Below, in pieces: positions 21,320-34,632 of a DNA stretch of 64,000 bases. The notes below the pieces were generated by a model, which worked only from the letters and a program-made list of their open reading frames with translations, searched no databases and was not told the DNA's origin. Source of the stretch: Spirodela intermedia (taxonomy: Eukaryota; Streptophyta; Magnoliopsida; Alismatales; Araceae). The stretch covers positions 1,378,001-1,442,000 of the forward strand of contig LR746279.1 in the NCBI GenBank assembly GCA_902729315.2, read 5' to 3'. Position 1 is the first letter of the stretch, and every line of letters starts with the position of its first letter. Made by a program: the position numbers and the translations under genes.

Positions 21320-23560
21320 TAGTTATCTCTGTTTTCAATGCTCTGTTTCTTCTCCATTTTCATAATTTCCTGTCCATAAACTACTCCAGATCGAAGATCG
21401 AGGGTTTCAACTATTACGATGGGGACAAAGGACCTGCTGTGGACTAAGGCATGATAGACCTGTGTTCGAGGTGGAATCGCCTGTGCAATAGAGAAGGTAA
21501 CGATAAGAGAGAATAGATGAAACCCCTGATTTGATTTTAGACAGGCATAGTATTTATACAAGTGCTTACACGTGTGAGTACACATGTGGACCTAGTACTC
21601 TCCCTTCAAGATGGGCAGTAAATATTTTTAATGCCTATCTTAGACAATAAAAAGGATAAAAGAGAGGATGGGAGAGGCTTGGTAAATGCATCTACTAATT
21701 GGTGAGTAGAACAGATGGGAAGAACTAGCAGTTGATCTCAATGTGCTTTTATACGTTCATGAAACGTGGGATTTGAAGTAATATGATGAGTAACTTGACT
21801 ATCACAGAAAGAGTGTTGGAAGAGGATGATTGATATGAAAATAAAAAAGTAATTGTTGGATCTAAATTATCTTGGCAGTTGTAGCAGCCAACGCACGGTA
21901 CTCAACTTTAGTAGAGGAGTGAGAAATGGTTGGTTGCTTCTTGGCCTGTCATGAAATTAGAGAACCACCAATGAAAATCCAAAATCCAATCAGTGACTTA
22001 CGAGAGTGAGGAAAAGTAACCCAATCAGCATTTGAAAAAGCTCAAATTTGTAGAGAATATGAATGGAAAAAAGAATTCCTTGCCTAGGGGTAGCCTTCAA
22101 ATATTGAAGAAGATGATAGACAACAAGTGGGGGGTGCAGAGTTGCACTATAAATTGACATAACTTGTGAACTGCAAAAATGATGTTAGGATGAGATAGAG
22201 TGAAATATAAAAGGTGAACAATGAGTAGTCGATATTGAGATCCACACTAATTTTGATTATCCAATTGTAATAGTAAAATGAAGTATGAAATCCATAAGAA
22301 CCACTGCAGGTCATAAGCCAAGAAAAACAGTGTCTTGCAAAAGTTGTGAAGTGTAATGGTGTTGAGACAATATAATTATAGATGTAGAGCAAGCAATTTC
22401 TAACCCCAAAAAATATTTTAAATATCTAAGATCTTTGAGCTTAAAAAGAGTGCATAAGAAAAAAAATAATCACCAATAAGTAGAAGAGAGGAGCCAATGA
22501 TAACAATGCCATCAACATAAACAAGGAGTGCAATGAAAGAAGGGCCACGTCCTTTCATGAATAGGAAGCATCAGATTTTGACTAAATGAATCCATATTGA
22601 AGAAGTGAGGATAATAACTCAAAATACTATTGATTTTGAAGTTTACAAACAAGTGTCTCTGATTGAGAGTCATTCTAAACTTAATGTAACAAACCCAAAG
22701 GGAGATTCGTATAGACTTTAAGTAGATCTCCATGGAGAAATTCATTGTTAGTGACTAATTGAACAATGTGTCGCTAATTTACAGCTGAAACTACTAATAT
22801 GACCTTGATTGCAGCCAACTTGGCAACAAGGTAATACATTTTGAGAAAATTGATGCCTTCTTGCTGGGTATAGCCCTTGGAAACTAGACATGCTTTGTAG
22901 TATTCAATAGAACCATAAGACTTGTATTTGCTTTTTTAAATCCATTAATAACTAATGGAGTGCTTGCCTGCAGGTAGTAGAACTAAAGATCATATATTGT
23001 TATCTGCCATAAGAACTAATTCAATATGCATAGCCTCTCATCATTGCAGGAATTTGACAACTTCATGATGATAGTAGGATCTGTAGTGACTAGAAACATA
23101 AAGCACAAAGTGGTTATAACTTGGTGAAAGAGAATGATATGATGGGTATTGAGAGAGAGGATAAGGATGGTATTCACTATGTTGTATTGATGGAGAAGTG
23201 GATAACCAATGAAGGTACATTTTCTTACTTGAGGATAAAATTTAAGATGATGAGTTGATAATGTTGATGCAAAGGCTAGTAAACTAAATACTTGAAATGT
23301 AGAATAATTCAGAAATGTTTGATGTAATAGTGTATATGTACTTTTTTGTGTGTAGGATATGAGTTGAAAGTCTGTTAATAATGAATGCCACAGTGAAAAC
23401 ACAATCCAACGAAAAGTATATTAGAACAATGGATTGAAAGAACAAAGCTCAAGCCAAGTTAAGAGGTCTTGATGACTTTGTCAGTGGAAAAATGGGATAA
23501 TGATTTCAAATAGAATATGCAACTAAATTTCTTTGAACAATCGTAACCAAGTTAAATTTC
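21320..23560 (-). mobile_element. Ty1/copia remnant, minus strand (LTR, RNase H, RT, integrase end)
   Basis: Reading leftward: an integrase C-terminal region (about 23,400-23,150, STHHLKFYPQVRKCTFIGYP), reverse transcriptase around 22,745-22,470 with the catalytic box changed to YVDG (22,519-22,508), RNase H (about 22,100-21,640, ending THQLVDAFTKPLPS), a purine tract near 21,607 and an LTR-like segment with a TATAAATA box (21,558-21,551). Stops and frameshifts are abundant and no second LTR was found. Confidence 0.75.
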
Positions 23561-24654
23561 ATTATAATCCTTAAAATCACCAGAAGAAGAATTAAAATAA
23601 ATAAATAAATCTAGGAACTCATCCCTATCTTCTAGGAACAGAGTATCATTACAATAATAAAATGGAATAGAAAATAAATTAAAAAGTGATCAAAAAATGG
23701 ATTAAAATGCTTGATTTCATCTTTTGCTTGTCACCTGAAATATGCTAAAATGAAGATAAAATAAAAATAGATATCTAATTTGCTAACATTATTTGTCACT
23801 CCACTCATTTGTCACCTAAAAACAAGCTAAAATGAAAATAAAATAAAATAAAAATAGACAGATAATTTGCTAACATTATTTGTCACTCAACTCATTTGTC
23901 ACTTGAAAATAGAGAACCATAAAATGAATGTGAAATAATCTAAAAATGATAAAAAAATAGACTGAAAGCCTTAATCTTGTAATCATAAAATTTCATGCAA
24001 AAATATCTTAACAATCATCATAAAAAATAGACTTATCTCTATTAATTTTATTTCTCAAGAGGAAAGCATGGAGGATGATATGTGCATCAATAATGTGACA
24101 TAACCTTTTGGCGTGGCACAAAAATGCTTACTTGGCCTATTAACCCTTGGCACACCCTCTTAGTCATGTTGCCATGAACTGCTGCATTTTTTCTCATTAC
24201 TTTGATATTTTCTAAATTACTAAAAAGTAACTAAAAATGTTTTCGTAAATTTCCTAAAAATATATATATTATAAATCTAGTTTCTAGTTTTAACTTCAAT
24301 TATAATTCTCAAGGTTATAAACCTTGGAAAATCATGTTAGCACATAGATTAAAAATAAAAAATATTAATATCACATAAATCATAAAAAATACCAAATTAA
24401 ATGTAAGTCCATAATATCACTCTAAAAAGGTACTAATGTTTTTCGCTTAAATAATTCACATTTTATGTTAATTCATGAGAAAAATAGTTTGATTTCACCT
24501 TAGTTATTATATAAAAGTAAAGAATTATCACTATGTTAGTCTTAACATGTTTTTGAAAGCCAATTTTTCAGAATCTTGAAGAATAGATTCATAACTGTCT
24601 TCTTTTTTTCTTGAAGGCCCAATGAAAATTATAGAGAACAAGATGGTGTTCATA
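23561..24654. other. AT-rich stretch, no gene seen
   Basis: It includes a short duplicated segment: TTTGCTAACATTATTTGTCAC and neighbouring sequence occur near 23,780 and again near 23,865. Otherwise nothing recognisable; it may be the decayed gag half of the copia remnant to its left. Confidence 0.45.
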
Positions 24655-24774
24655 ACCAGGTCTTTCTTCTCCCGCTCTCCCTATCTCTCTTTCACTCCCT
24701 CTCCCTCCCTCTTCCCCTTCTCTCTTTCTCTCTCTCTTTCTTCCTCCCTTCTCTCTCCTCCATTGCCCCATCTC

Positions 24775-24809
<35 letters not shown>

Positions 24810-24908
24810 TATGCATTCTCCCTCGTTCCATCTCTCTTTCGCCCACTCTTCAATCTCCCTCAATTCTCTTTCTTTCTCTATTTCTCCTCTTTCCTTTTCC
24901 CCACCCTG

Positions 24909-24944
<36 letters not shown>

Positions 24945-24975
24945 AACACACAAACACACACACACACTTTCTTTC
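24655..24975. repeat. Pyrimidine-rich low-complexity tract, CT with (CA)n end
   Basis: About 300 bases almost entirely C/T on the plus strand, ending in a CACACA run (about 24,928-24,966). The open frames on both strands here are compositional artefacts. Confidence 0.9.
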
Positions 24976-25414
24976 TCCTTCATGCTCTCTCCATTTGTAG
25001 TTCATATTAAATTGTTCATAATGATATAAAGTTTTACAGGCCTCTTTGTTACTAACATGTACTTGTAAGTAGCGCAGGATTGCCTCCTCACTAATGACCA
25101 TTTTTCTGTATTTCCCCTATCCTTTCTCGCTTAGGAGCTGTGTTGTTATTTGATTGGTAAACCAGTTGGCCCATTTCCTATTTTTAGGGAACGTCCAAAG
25201 AGAACAAGAAGGGGAGAAATTCCAACTTACACTCATTTGTTTCTCACTCTTTCCTCCCTCTCTATTTAAAAGGTAGGGGCATGGGAGAAAGGTGGAGTTT
25301 AGAGTTATGTGAGGTAGTGAGACAGTGGGAGAAGCAAGACTTAGTGCGAGAAGAACGCGGTAGGGGTGGGTTCCTACTTCTTCCATTTTACTATATATCT
25401 CTCTCTCTTAGGTG
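24976..25414. other. Spacer before the duplicated P450 block
   Basis: Nothing recognised; the short open frames have no family resemblance. Confidence 0.4.
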
Positions 25415-25499
25415 GGGTCCTGCCCATGGTGTTGTCAGTCCGTCCTCTGTCATGTTTGCTGTGGGTTTTTTCACTCTCCACTCCAAGAACTATACCATG

Positions 25500-25845
25500 A
25501 ACCCTAGGGTTGTCTCGGCTACTAGCAAAGACTCGACCTAGTGGGAGAACCTGTAGGAGTTCCAGCTAGAGAGGCTTGCACTTAAAGAGCGGAGCTTCGG
25601 TGTTGACATTAGGAGGCAGCACTACCATTTCTTGCCCTTCGGCAACAGTAGGAGGAGATGTCCCAATATATCCCTAATGATTGCAAATGATTCTCACAAC
25701 CCTAGCAAACGTGATGCACTGCTTCTGCCTTAGTGCCGAGGAGGGGAGGTGGACATGACGGAGGGAATGGGGTGTCCATGCCTAGGTCTCACTTTTTGGT
25801 TTGGTCCCCCACGGCGTGCCATACTCTCCTCATTTTAAGACCACC
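25500..25845 (+). pseudogene. CYP93-like P450 C-terminal fragment
   Basis: The frame reads SATSKDST-stop-WENL, then [36 protein letters not shown], and in other frames a DMTEG...-like tail. The heme loop keeps its cysteine but the following glycine is Asn (CPN). Stops and shifts disrupt it throughout. Confidence 0.8.
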
Positions 25846-26671
25846 CATCAGCACCAGCACCCTAGACGAGGTGTCATGTCAATATGATCGTCACTAACCG
25901 CTGAATCGGGATATCCGATCCACTTCTATTAGTTGCCATGTCAAGGATCAGTCCAAAGTCAAGAATAATGAGCTTTTATTATGGTGTTGAAAGTCATGTG
26001 CTACGCTATACATATTGTCATATAACGTCTGTGATTTCTTTGTTCTAAAAGTAGCTATATCCCATTGTAGGACTGAAGTTCTGACTCTGAAGTATCTTAT
26101 CATATGTCGTCACCTTAAATATGTGGATTATCTTTAGTGGTTGATATTATAGCCTTGTTATTTATGTTACATGTCAATAGCGTTGCTTTAAGGAGAAAAA
26201 ATATCTTTCATCACCGTGTAGTAAATATATGAAATTAAGTTTCTCCCTTGTGTAACAAGATAAATGGTCATCATGCAATGTCAAATATGTGTAGATTATC
26301 GTAGACTCCTACCTGAGGAAATAAAGTGACAACATGAATTGTAAACCACCATGAATTGAAGAATCGACAGTGTAAGATTTTCAAGTATCAAAGCAATCTA
26401 CTTTTCTCTTCACTTATATGCTTTTTTCTGAATTCTCTTTTACAAAGATCATTGCGGCAACAACAAACTCTTATGTTGCAGTTGGGCAGGCAAAGATTCC
26501 TTTTTATACTCAAAAGTAAGAGATTCTCACTTGATTATTTGATCTTCAAGTCTTTATATCTTATCCAGGGTCCAATTGTTGAATTAATTGTTCACATATT
26601 GTCCGAGTTACCTCATGGAATCTTTCACCTTTTCGGATCATCCGGGCTGGCCCTCACCACATTTCATAATC

Positions 26672-26743
26672 TTTCTTAGCATTCAAGATGAGAGAGGTGA
26701 CACCCAAGAGCACGATGGTAGCCCAGGAATTCAAGTCCTCCAT
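26672..26743 (-). pseudogene. CYP93-like P450 N-terminal fragment, antisense
   Basis: On the minus strand from 26,743: MEDLNSWATIVLLGVTSLIL, matching MKDLLPWATVVLLGFVSLFF of the long copy; a stop follows soon after. About 110 bases upstream also align with the promoter region of the long copy, including GTGNTAACATCTRGTGTCA. Confidence 0.75.
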
Positions 26744-26971
26744 GTCTGAGATAGATGAGAGAGCTTATTGACACTAGATGTTACCACATAGGCTTGAGGT
26801 CTCCGTGAGCATTGATTTCTAGAGCTTTGCACGCATAGTTATCCCATGGGTAATTGATAGGTTGGATATCGTCTAAGGATTTAGTTCGCTGCATACCTTA
26901 AATGCATACAATTTTCAAAAGATCTGCAAACAAATGTTGAGTGATGAATGGGATCAGCGTTAGGGGTCAAT

Positions 26972-27184
26972 GACAAGGCTGATATAGAGATGCCTTCAAC
27001 TGGGGAAGTGTGAAGATGTTTGGATCAGTAGGTGAATGTGAATCTTGGTTGATTATTTGTTGATAGCACTTTGATAACTTACGACATGTTTTCTATAAGG
27101 TCTAATGTTTCAAGGAACAATACAAATTTAGTTATCCACTTGCACTAGATTATACCAGCAATACAAATCATTTGTTAACCTATT
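26972..27184. other. Short spacer, no gene seen
   Basis: Nothing recognised. Confidence 0.4.
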
Positions 27185-27412
27185 ACCTTTTCTCCCTCCC
27201 CCTCACTCTCTATCTCTCTCTATATATATATCTATCTATGTGTGTGCATCTGTGTGTCTCTCTCTCTATCTCTCTCTATCTATCTACTTGTCTCTCTATC
27301 TCTCTCTATCTATCTGCCAATCTCTCTATCTCTCGCTATCTATTTTCCTATCTCTCTCTCTATCTCTCTCTATCTATCTGCCTCTCTCTCTCATCTATTT
27401 ATCTATCACAAC
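27185..27412. repeat. Compound (TCTA)n/(TCTC)n microsatellite tract
   Basis: Alternating CTCTCT and TATCTATC units over about 220 bases. Open frames in all three plus frames are repeat artefacts. Confidence 0.9.
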
Positions 27413-27477
27413 ACAGCTCAATGTCTATCTCCGTTTGTTTATACAGACGAAGTTTTTTGAGTATGCCTCTAAGTCAG

Positions 27478-27830
27478 CCCACAATTATTTGTGGGAGGTT
27501 GTTACAAGAGAAGTTACGAGGCATCTCCATCCAACTATGGCCCTCGACCTAGTATCTATCTGAGAACGTATTGCACATGTTTTGAAAATTCAGCCCGTCA
27601 AAAGTATTGTCAATCTGGCCCTCACCTAGATGCTCTGTCTGGTGGCCAAATTAAAGGCCCATGTGTTGTCCACATCTCATTCGCCCCATGATTGTTAGTG
27701 GGAGGTGGTACAAAAGAAGGGACAAGGCATCTCTATCCCACTCCAACCCTTGAACTTGACTCTTTGTCTAGAAATGTTTTACACATGTTTTAAAACTTCA
27801 GATAATCGGCCATTGTGTCAACAAGATACG
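27478..27830. repeat. Diverged tandem duplication, ~208-bp period
   Basis: Units at about 27,478-27,640 and 27,686-27,830 share TGGGAGGTNGTACAA, GAGGCATCTCYATCC, TGNCCTYGA, TTGCACATGTTTTGAAAA and a TATTGTC/CATTGTGTC block in the same order. The function is unknown. Confidence 0.65.
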
Positions 27831-27960
27831 TTGCCTTTCAATTTATCCCAAAGAGAATTGTGCACTCAAGGCTCCATAAATCACGCCTTGATACAACACC
27901 AAACCTAAGCCCAATAGGCTAGCCTACAATTTTGTTTGAGATCCACCATTTTTCCCACTA

Positions 27961-28074
27961 ATTGAGGACCTGCAATCCTAGGCTACCCGTCATCCTCATG
28001 GTCTTTTTCTCCCTCCTCTTCTTTATGAAACTCTTTGCACACCTGCAAATCAAGCCAAACTTCCCACCAAATGG
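27961..28074 (+). pseudogene. CYP93-like P450 N-terminal fragment, start codon lost
   Basis: The expected ATG is ATT. The frame then reads EDLQS-stop-AT and, after a one-base shift, VILMVFFSLLFFMKLFAHLQ and IKPNFPPN, matching the membrane anchor and hinge of the long copy. A minus-strand copia remnant starts immediately to its right. Confidence 0.75.
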
Positions 28075-28079
28075 GGGTT

Positions 28080-30980
28080 TCAATAAGGAAAACTCTTTGA
28101 TTGTCCTTTACAATTGGGGGTTATGTTTTTATAGATAGTAAGAGTATCACATGAAGAGAGTTTCACATGACCGTACTTTCTTCATGTGTGGAGTACTTTT
28201 GGAGATGAGTCAAAAAATGTCTTTCATCATCATTTTGGACAATAGAGCAAATAGCGGAGTGGTTGTAGTGGCTTGATGAAGATATAAGCTAATTGGTGTT
28301 GAGATTTGATTGAAAGTAATTTGAGCTCCTCATAAATAAGCTTGTCACAAATAAAATGATAGTCAATTTCAATATGTTTATTGCATTCATGAAAAATTAG
28401 ATTGGAAGTAATGTGAACGGCTACTTGATTATCACTAAAAAGAAGAGCTGGTTGTGACACTTGAACACCAAAGTCTTTTAATAATTTTTGAAGCCATATA
28501 TAAGTTCTGTTGTGGTAGAGGCAAGAGCTCTATATTCATCTTTAGGAGAATATTTAGAAATAGTGGATTGCTTCTTTGCTTTCTAAGACATAAGTAAATC
28601 TCAATGAAAAGTGTCAAAATTGGTAACAGACTCGTGTCATTCAACACATGCTGTATAATCATCATCAAAAAAGGCTTTAATTTGTAGTTGTGATGCTAAT
28701 AAAAAGAATAAACCCTTTGCAAGAAATCAATTGAGATATCGTAATAGATGATCAACTTCTTGTAAATGTATATGTTGTGGCTGACTCATGTATTAATTGA
28801 GCTTTTGCACAACAATGGTAATATCTAGTCATGACAATGTGAGATATACGAGTTATCTAATTAGTTTTCTGTATTGTGATGGATCATTTAGTAATTCTCT
28901 TATATTAGTTTTAATTTTCACCTTTGAATCCATGGGAGTACTTGGTTTTGATGTCAAAAAATCATTTTCTTCAAGTAACTGTAAAGTATAATGGAACTCT
29001 GAGAGGACAATTTCAATAGTTGATCTAGATATTTTAAGCCTCAAAAAATACTTTAACTGTCCTAGGTCCTTGAGTCTGAATTTTGAATTCAAAAATAAAT
29101 TTAAAGAATTCAATGCATCAAGAGAAGGGCCAAAAATGATTATGTCATCAACATAATCAAGTAGATATATAAAGGATGTCCTAGGCATTTGACAAATAAA
29201 AAATAATTTTATTTTGAATGATGGAAGCAAAATTAAATGAGAGGACTAGAAAGTTTTTTGAAGCTTGTTTGAGTACATAAATAGATTTATGTAGTCTACA
29301 AACAAATGTAGCATGGTTGTTTGCTCCCCCTTATGTTGATAGTCTTGAGGAATATCTATATAGTCAAATATATATTAACAAAGGTATTACTTATGTCAAG
29401 CTGAAAATATGTCAATTAAAAACAGATAATAAAGACAACATAAATTTGATAGAGGGGGGCTTTAACAACTGGAAATAAAGTTTTTTAAAAAATCAGTTCC
29501 TTCTTGTTGGTTGTGTAACCTTTGGCCAAAAGTCTAGCTTTGTAATGTTCAATAGATCCATTAGACTTATATTTGTTTTGTAAGATCATCCTACATCTAA
29601 TGGAGTGTTTTCCTAATGGTGAAGGAATAATGGACTGTTGATTTTGATTTCATGATATCTATCTCATCTTTGATTACAACTCACCACTGTGGAAACTTGA
29701 TCACTTGATGATGAAATTGGGTTCAAAGTGATCAATTTGATGAGACATGATTCATAAGAGAGAAGTTAAAAAGTGGAATTTTGTATATTTTTCTTATTGT
29801 GTAAATGAATAATAATATTGTTGCAATGAAAACCATGAAGATACTATGGTGATCTTAGAACTCATGTAGATCTCCTTATTAACATTTCTAGATTGTTGTC
29901 CATCTCCTATTGTGGTTCGAGTAAATTTGTAGGATATTATAATTGATCTTTTTAGTAGTTCATTGAGGACTTATCAATCAAGATATCATCCAAACGAGAT
30001 TGTGATGGAAATAATATTGGATCACTCATAGGTACTAGTAGAACAATATCAAAAAATGGTTTGATTGTACTACAGTAGATTTAAAATTGTTGAATAGAAA
30101 GATAGTTCCATAAAAGAGAACATCCCATGAGATGGTAATTTGTTTTGTTTCTAGGTCATAGAGTTTATACCGTTTCGTGCTAGGGGGATATTTAATGAAA
30201 ACACATGATTTATCTTGAGTCTAGAGTTTCATTCTGTTTTTTTGTAATGTTGATACAAAAACCAAGCAACCAAACACACGGAACATAGAGTAATCAAGTG
30301 ATTGTTTGTAAAGCAAATCATTGGTGCTTGATGGTTGTGAATTTATGAAGGTAATCTATTTATAAGAAATTTTTTTGTTAATAGGCGCTGTCAAAAAATG
30401 TAGTGGAATTTGAGATTAAAATAAAAATGTTCATGCAACATTAAAAAATGTTGATGTTTTCATTCAAAAATATAGTTCTATGGTGGCATTTCCACACAAG
30501 AAAATTGGAAGAGGCTGTCTTGCTTAAAAAATAAAATAAAATTCTAGCTCTTTGACATTGTTTGATCAAAATTGCTTGAATTTAAGGCCAAATTGAGTAA
30601 ATATCATAGGAAAAGAATGAGGAATAATGACCTTAGCATCCAATTTATTATTCATAAAAGAAGTCCATATAAAGCATGTCAAATCATCAACTATTGTAAG
30701 AAAATATGTTTCTTGTATAGCTTGGTGTATTATATGGTTCCCAAATATGACAATGAATCAAATCAAAAGGATGATTAGAATGTATATTGTGAGCTGCAAC
30801 AAAATAAATGTTGTTTAGCCAAATGGCAACTATAATATGGAAAATCATCATTAGACAATGACTTATTCAATGACAACTGATCTCTAAGTATTTTGACTTT
30901 TGGAGAAAGATAGCTCAATTGAAGATGACATGTGTCAATTAGTACAATTACTAACATTATTTTTGTTGAGTTTTGCACTA
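28080..30980 (-). mobile_element. Ty1/copia remnant, minus strand, inserted within P450 sequence
   Basis: Leftward order: pre-integrase/integrase zinc region (30,978-30,775), integrase C-terminal part (about 30,330-30,120, DYSMFRVFGCLVFVSTLQ), start of RT (about 29,600-29,480, SIEHYKARLLAKGYT), RT core with DYVDDIIIFG (about 29,155), RNase H (28,460-28,230, SDNQVAVHITSNLIFHE). An AT-rich LTR-like tail with a TATAAAA box near 28,125 follows. Stops are frequent. It separates a P450 N-terminal piece (27,961) from a C-terminal piece (31,300) on the same strand. Confidence 0.85.
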
Positions 30981-31299
30981 TTTAAAGGAATAGAAGTATA
31001 TCACGTGAAGGATTAAGCAAATATAGGTCTCCTTCTTTGCTTTCATGAATAGGAGATTGGCCTAATTCTCAACTATTATCACATCCCATTAAGTAGGTTA
31101 GGTCGAACACTAAGTAATATTCTGCTAATGTTGGATCCTCTACTATTCTATGTTCTTCCCAATAGCGTGTCAATTCTTATGCTGTACGGAGCTGAGTATC
31201 TTCTATTTGCTGGGATGAAGCTTTTCCTTTGTAGGGGCCTTGTGCAGTAAACCCCCTACGAGCGGTCCTCCGTCCTTGCCAATCATTTATCTAAGGGCT

Positions 31300-31706
31300 A
31301 AGACATCTCGGCAGGCACAAAGATCGCAATCAATGTTTGCGCAATTGGCAAAGACTCAACTTATTGGGAGAAGCCGTTGGAGTTCCAACTAGAGAGATTC
31401 ACCGCGAAAGGGTGGAGCTTTGGTGTTAACATCAGGGGGCAGCACTACCATCTCTTGCCCTTTGGCAGTGGCAAGAGGCAGCGCCTCGATATATCCCTAG
31501 CATTGCAGCTTATTCACACAATCGTGCCAAACGTGATACACTACTTTGAGCTGAGTGTCCAAGGCGGGATGGTGGACATGACAGAGGGGAATGGGGCGTC
31601 CATGCCTAGGGCTCACCTGTCAATTTGCACACACAAGGCCCGCCGTACTTCTCTCCTTTCAACGCCGCCCAGCAGCACCAGCACCCCAGATGAGGGCTCC
31701 TCTTAA
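31300..31706 (+). pseudogene. CYP93-like P450 C-terminal fragment with destroyed heme loop
   Basis: The frame begins DISAGTKIAINVCAIGKDST, continues YWEKPLEFQLERFTAKGWSF and LLPFGSGKRQRLDISLALQL, and ends with a DMTEGNGASMPRAH tail and a stop at 31,706. The heme-ligating Cys is missing (KRQRLD where RRRCPG is expected), so no functional P450 could result, although about 110 codons stay open. The 3' flank to about 31,900 resembles that of the other fragments. Confidence 0.85.
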
Positions 31707-31899
31707 TATGCTTGTCACTGAGCATTGAGTTGGGATATCCGGTCTACTTCTACCAATTGCCATATCAAGGATCAGTCCGAAGTCAAGAATAACGGGTTTC
31801 TATTATCTCATTGAAATTCATGTGCTATGTTATACGTACTGCCCATGTAACCTCTGATTTCCTTGTGCTGGAACCAGCTATACCACATTAAAAGATGTT

Positions 31900-34162
31900 T
31901 GACTGATAAAGGCTCTTCTTTAACTTACATTATTTTTTATTTACCACATATGGAAATCCTTTGGGTTGCTTCGTATATGTGTCGTCTTCTAAGTTGTCGT
32001 AAACGAAGGTTGTCCTCACATTAAGTTTCTTGAAGTGAAGATATTTAGCATAAAAAATACTCAACATCAATCAAATTGTGGTCAACTTTACGATATGGAA
32101 AAAAGTTTTTGAGCAATTCACCCCTTTTTTTGTATTAAATGATCTAACAGTCAAAGAGCCGTTTAGAACCTGTTAAAGCCCAGTAAATCATTCTCCTTAA
32201 ACTTTAGCAGTCTTCTAGTGCTTCCTCACTTTGTCACCATCCCCCTCCATCCTACTAAAGTTCTGTTCGATAGCATTCCAGCATCCCACGCTATCTTTTA
32301 GGTCCTACTCTACTTGTTGGTGTAGTGTTCATGCAAACCATTGCTTCAACTCTATCCTCACCCACTACATCTGCTCCAACATTCCACCTCCCTTATCTAG
32401 AACATGCTCAAGTATCCACTATACCATCTATATCTTTTTGACCCTAGAAGTTAGAGTTTAGAATTGTACAAACAAGCCACCATTATTCACATTATTTTTA
32501 TTTTTCATGCATGGATGACTAATTATAATAATAAGCATAAAGACATTTATAATTTCTCTTCATAATTTTTATGTAGTTAATAATACTTCATGAAATGCAT
32601 CAACGCTTCCACAATGTACCCAAAGCTTGAATCAGTTGATACCTCTAGTTTTTGTAAGTTTTTTGAGATTAGAGCATTTTCTATTTTTTCTTTAGAATCT
32701 CGGTTGTTGTTATCATCTCCTTTAAGTCACTATCATTGAACACTTGTTTGATGTTTTATATGTGTCTTAAAATTTGAGCTATTTGCCTTCATACAACCTT
32801 ATTTATTTAATTGATGAGAGGTAATTTCTTTTTTTTGTTATTGAGTAATCTTTTGTCTTCCCTTTGTTGATTATTTTGGACTTTATTTGTGTTTAAAAAA
32901 TTACTGGAGTCAGTTTCATATCACGATGAACTCATTTTATTTATTTGAACTACAATCAAATTGATCACCAAGAGTATAAACCTTGAATGCTAGAAAATTC
33001 ACCTTACTTAAATTTGTACTCTATTTGAAAGATGAAAACCCATTAGTGACTAAGAAATTCATCCATAAATAGTTTTAAGGAACTCTTATGTCTTCAATGA
33101 TAGTTCTCTTCTTTTCCATTTAAGCCATCAATGATATAAATATTCTTTTTATCAATTTTAATTTGAATAGTTTTTCCAAGTCGTTTTATTTTACTTATTC
33201 TTTTGGTGAAGCTTGTAAGCATATTAAAAATTGACTTATTCTCAAGCGCGAAAAGTGTGCTGACCTGTGTGTCCATTGAAAGAAGATGTGTGTCAACTCA
33301 TCCAAAATTGAGGAAAGAGAAAGTATGTTGACCCATCAAAATTCAGCAAAGAAAAGTTGTGATGATTGAGAAATGATATGTGCCTACCAGAAAAGTGGAA
33401 GACAGGGAATGTGTTTGGACTCATATGTCAACCTATAATAAGTCAAAGTAGATTTATGGTGAAATAGAAAACAGGACCCTTCCAAAAAAAATCAGACATC
33501 CAAAATATGTTAGAAGATCTGACACATGCGAAAAGATCTTGGATAAGAGTGGCTTATCTTTACACATCAAAAGATGAATGAAAAATAAAAATAATCTCAC
33601 TTTGACACACCAATGGAGAGACTTAATCAAAAACTGGTCAAAATGACAACTTAAGCTACACATAATGTTTGGCAAACTAACTTAGATGTTGACCTAGATC
33701 TTGGAGATGTAAATTTAAGTAATCATGTATTTGAGATCTAAACATATACTATTACAAGAGATTTCAAGTTTTACCTCAATGACAGATTAAAGCATCCTAC
33801 ATTATCATAAATGTTTCTCATTGTGGTTTTGCTGCAAGAACATTGACAAGTGCTCAATTATCCCAAAAATCAAAAGAACTTGTCTATTCAACACAAATTA
33901 TCTACGATATTACACATTATTCTTCCTTAAGGAATAGAATATCATCTTACGTCGAGGACAAAGAATAGAATATCCTCAATTGTCACAATACTCGCATACA
34001 TTCTAATACAGGCAACATGTACTTAGGACAAAGAACAATGAGACTCCTAAAACTAAATTTTGCCCAAGAGAATAAACTAACTATACAGCCCATCATAGGC
34101 CATTAAGGCCCAATAGATCATTCTTGACAACTCTAACAGCCTGCTCAATGGATATAAATATC
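31900..34162. other. AT-rich spacer, no gene seen
   Basis: No coding region recognised; the short frames at 32,231 and 33,094 have no family resemblance. The motif AAGGCCCAATAGATCATTCT near 34,107 loosely resembles AAGCCCAGTAAATCATTCT near 32,177, a possible weak direct repeat. Confidence 0.45.
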
Positions 34163-34239
34163 GGGTCTTGCCCATGGTGTGTTAAGTCCTTCCTCTGTCA
34201 TGTTTGTTGTGTCATTTTTCATTCTCCACTCTAAGAACT

Positions 34240-34632
34240 ACACCATGACCACTAGGGTTGTCTCAGCTACTAGCAGAGACCCGACCTAGTGGGAGAACCT
34301 ACTGGAATTCTTGCGGGAGAGGCTCACATGCAAAGAGTGGAGCTTCAGTGTTGACGTCAGGAGATAGCACTACCATTTCTTGCCCTTCAACAATGGTAGG
34401 AGGAGGTGCCATGATACATCCCTGGCATTGTAGTTGATTTGCGCAACCCTAGCAAATGTGATATACTACTTCTACCTGTGTATCAAGGACGGGATAGTGA
34501 ACATGACGGAGGGGAATGGGGCGTCTATGTCTAAGGCTCACCTGCTCGTTCGCACCTCCATGGCCCAGCTTACTCTCCTTCTTTCAACACTACCCATCAG
34601 CATCTACACCTCGGACGAGGCGTCCTCATAAT
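34240..34632 (+). pseudogene. CYP93-like P450 C-terminal fragment
   Basis: SATSRDPT-stop-WENL at the left, then an LERL..KEWSFSVDV segment, a degraded heme loop (stop before HYHF, then FNNGRRRCHDTS in place of [12 protein letters not shown]), and an open tail from 34,434 with IVNMTEGNGASMSKAH and a stop at 34,631. Parallel to the copy at 25,500 and equally disrupted. Confidence 0.8.

Larger units (their letters stand above)
25415..26970. repeat. Copy 1 of a ~1.55-kb duplicated block carrying P450 fragments
   Basis: Matches 34,163-35,715 in the same orientation along its whole length, with many substitutions and small indels. It contains a C-terminal P450 fragment (+), its 3' flank, AT-rich sequence and an antisense P450 N-terminal fragment with upstream region. 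The edges are sharp: unrelated sequence lies on both sides of each copy. Confidence 0.85.

Noticed and set aside
24622-25029. Long open frames on both strands
   Set aside because: They translate a CT/CA low-complexity tract into Ser-Leu and Arg-Glu repeats.
27172-27563. Three overlapping plus-strand frames
   Set aside because: They are products of the TCTA/TCTC microsatellite (YLSLSLS repeats).
32231-32461. Plus-strand 76-codon frame rich in Ser and Cys
   Set aside because: No family resemblance; AT-rich flanks and no splice or promoter signals.
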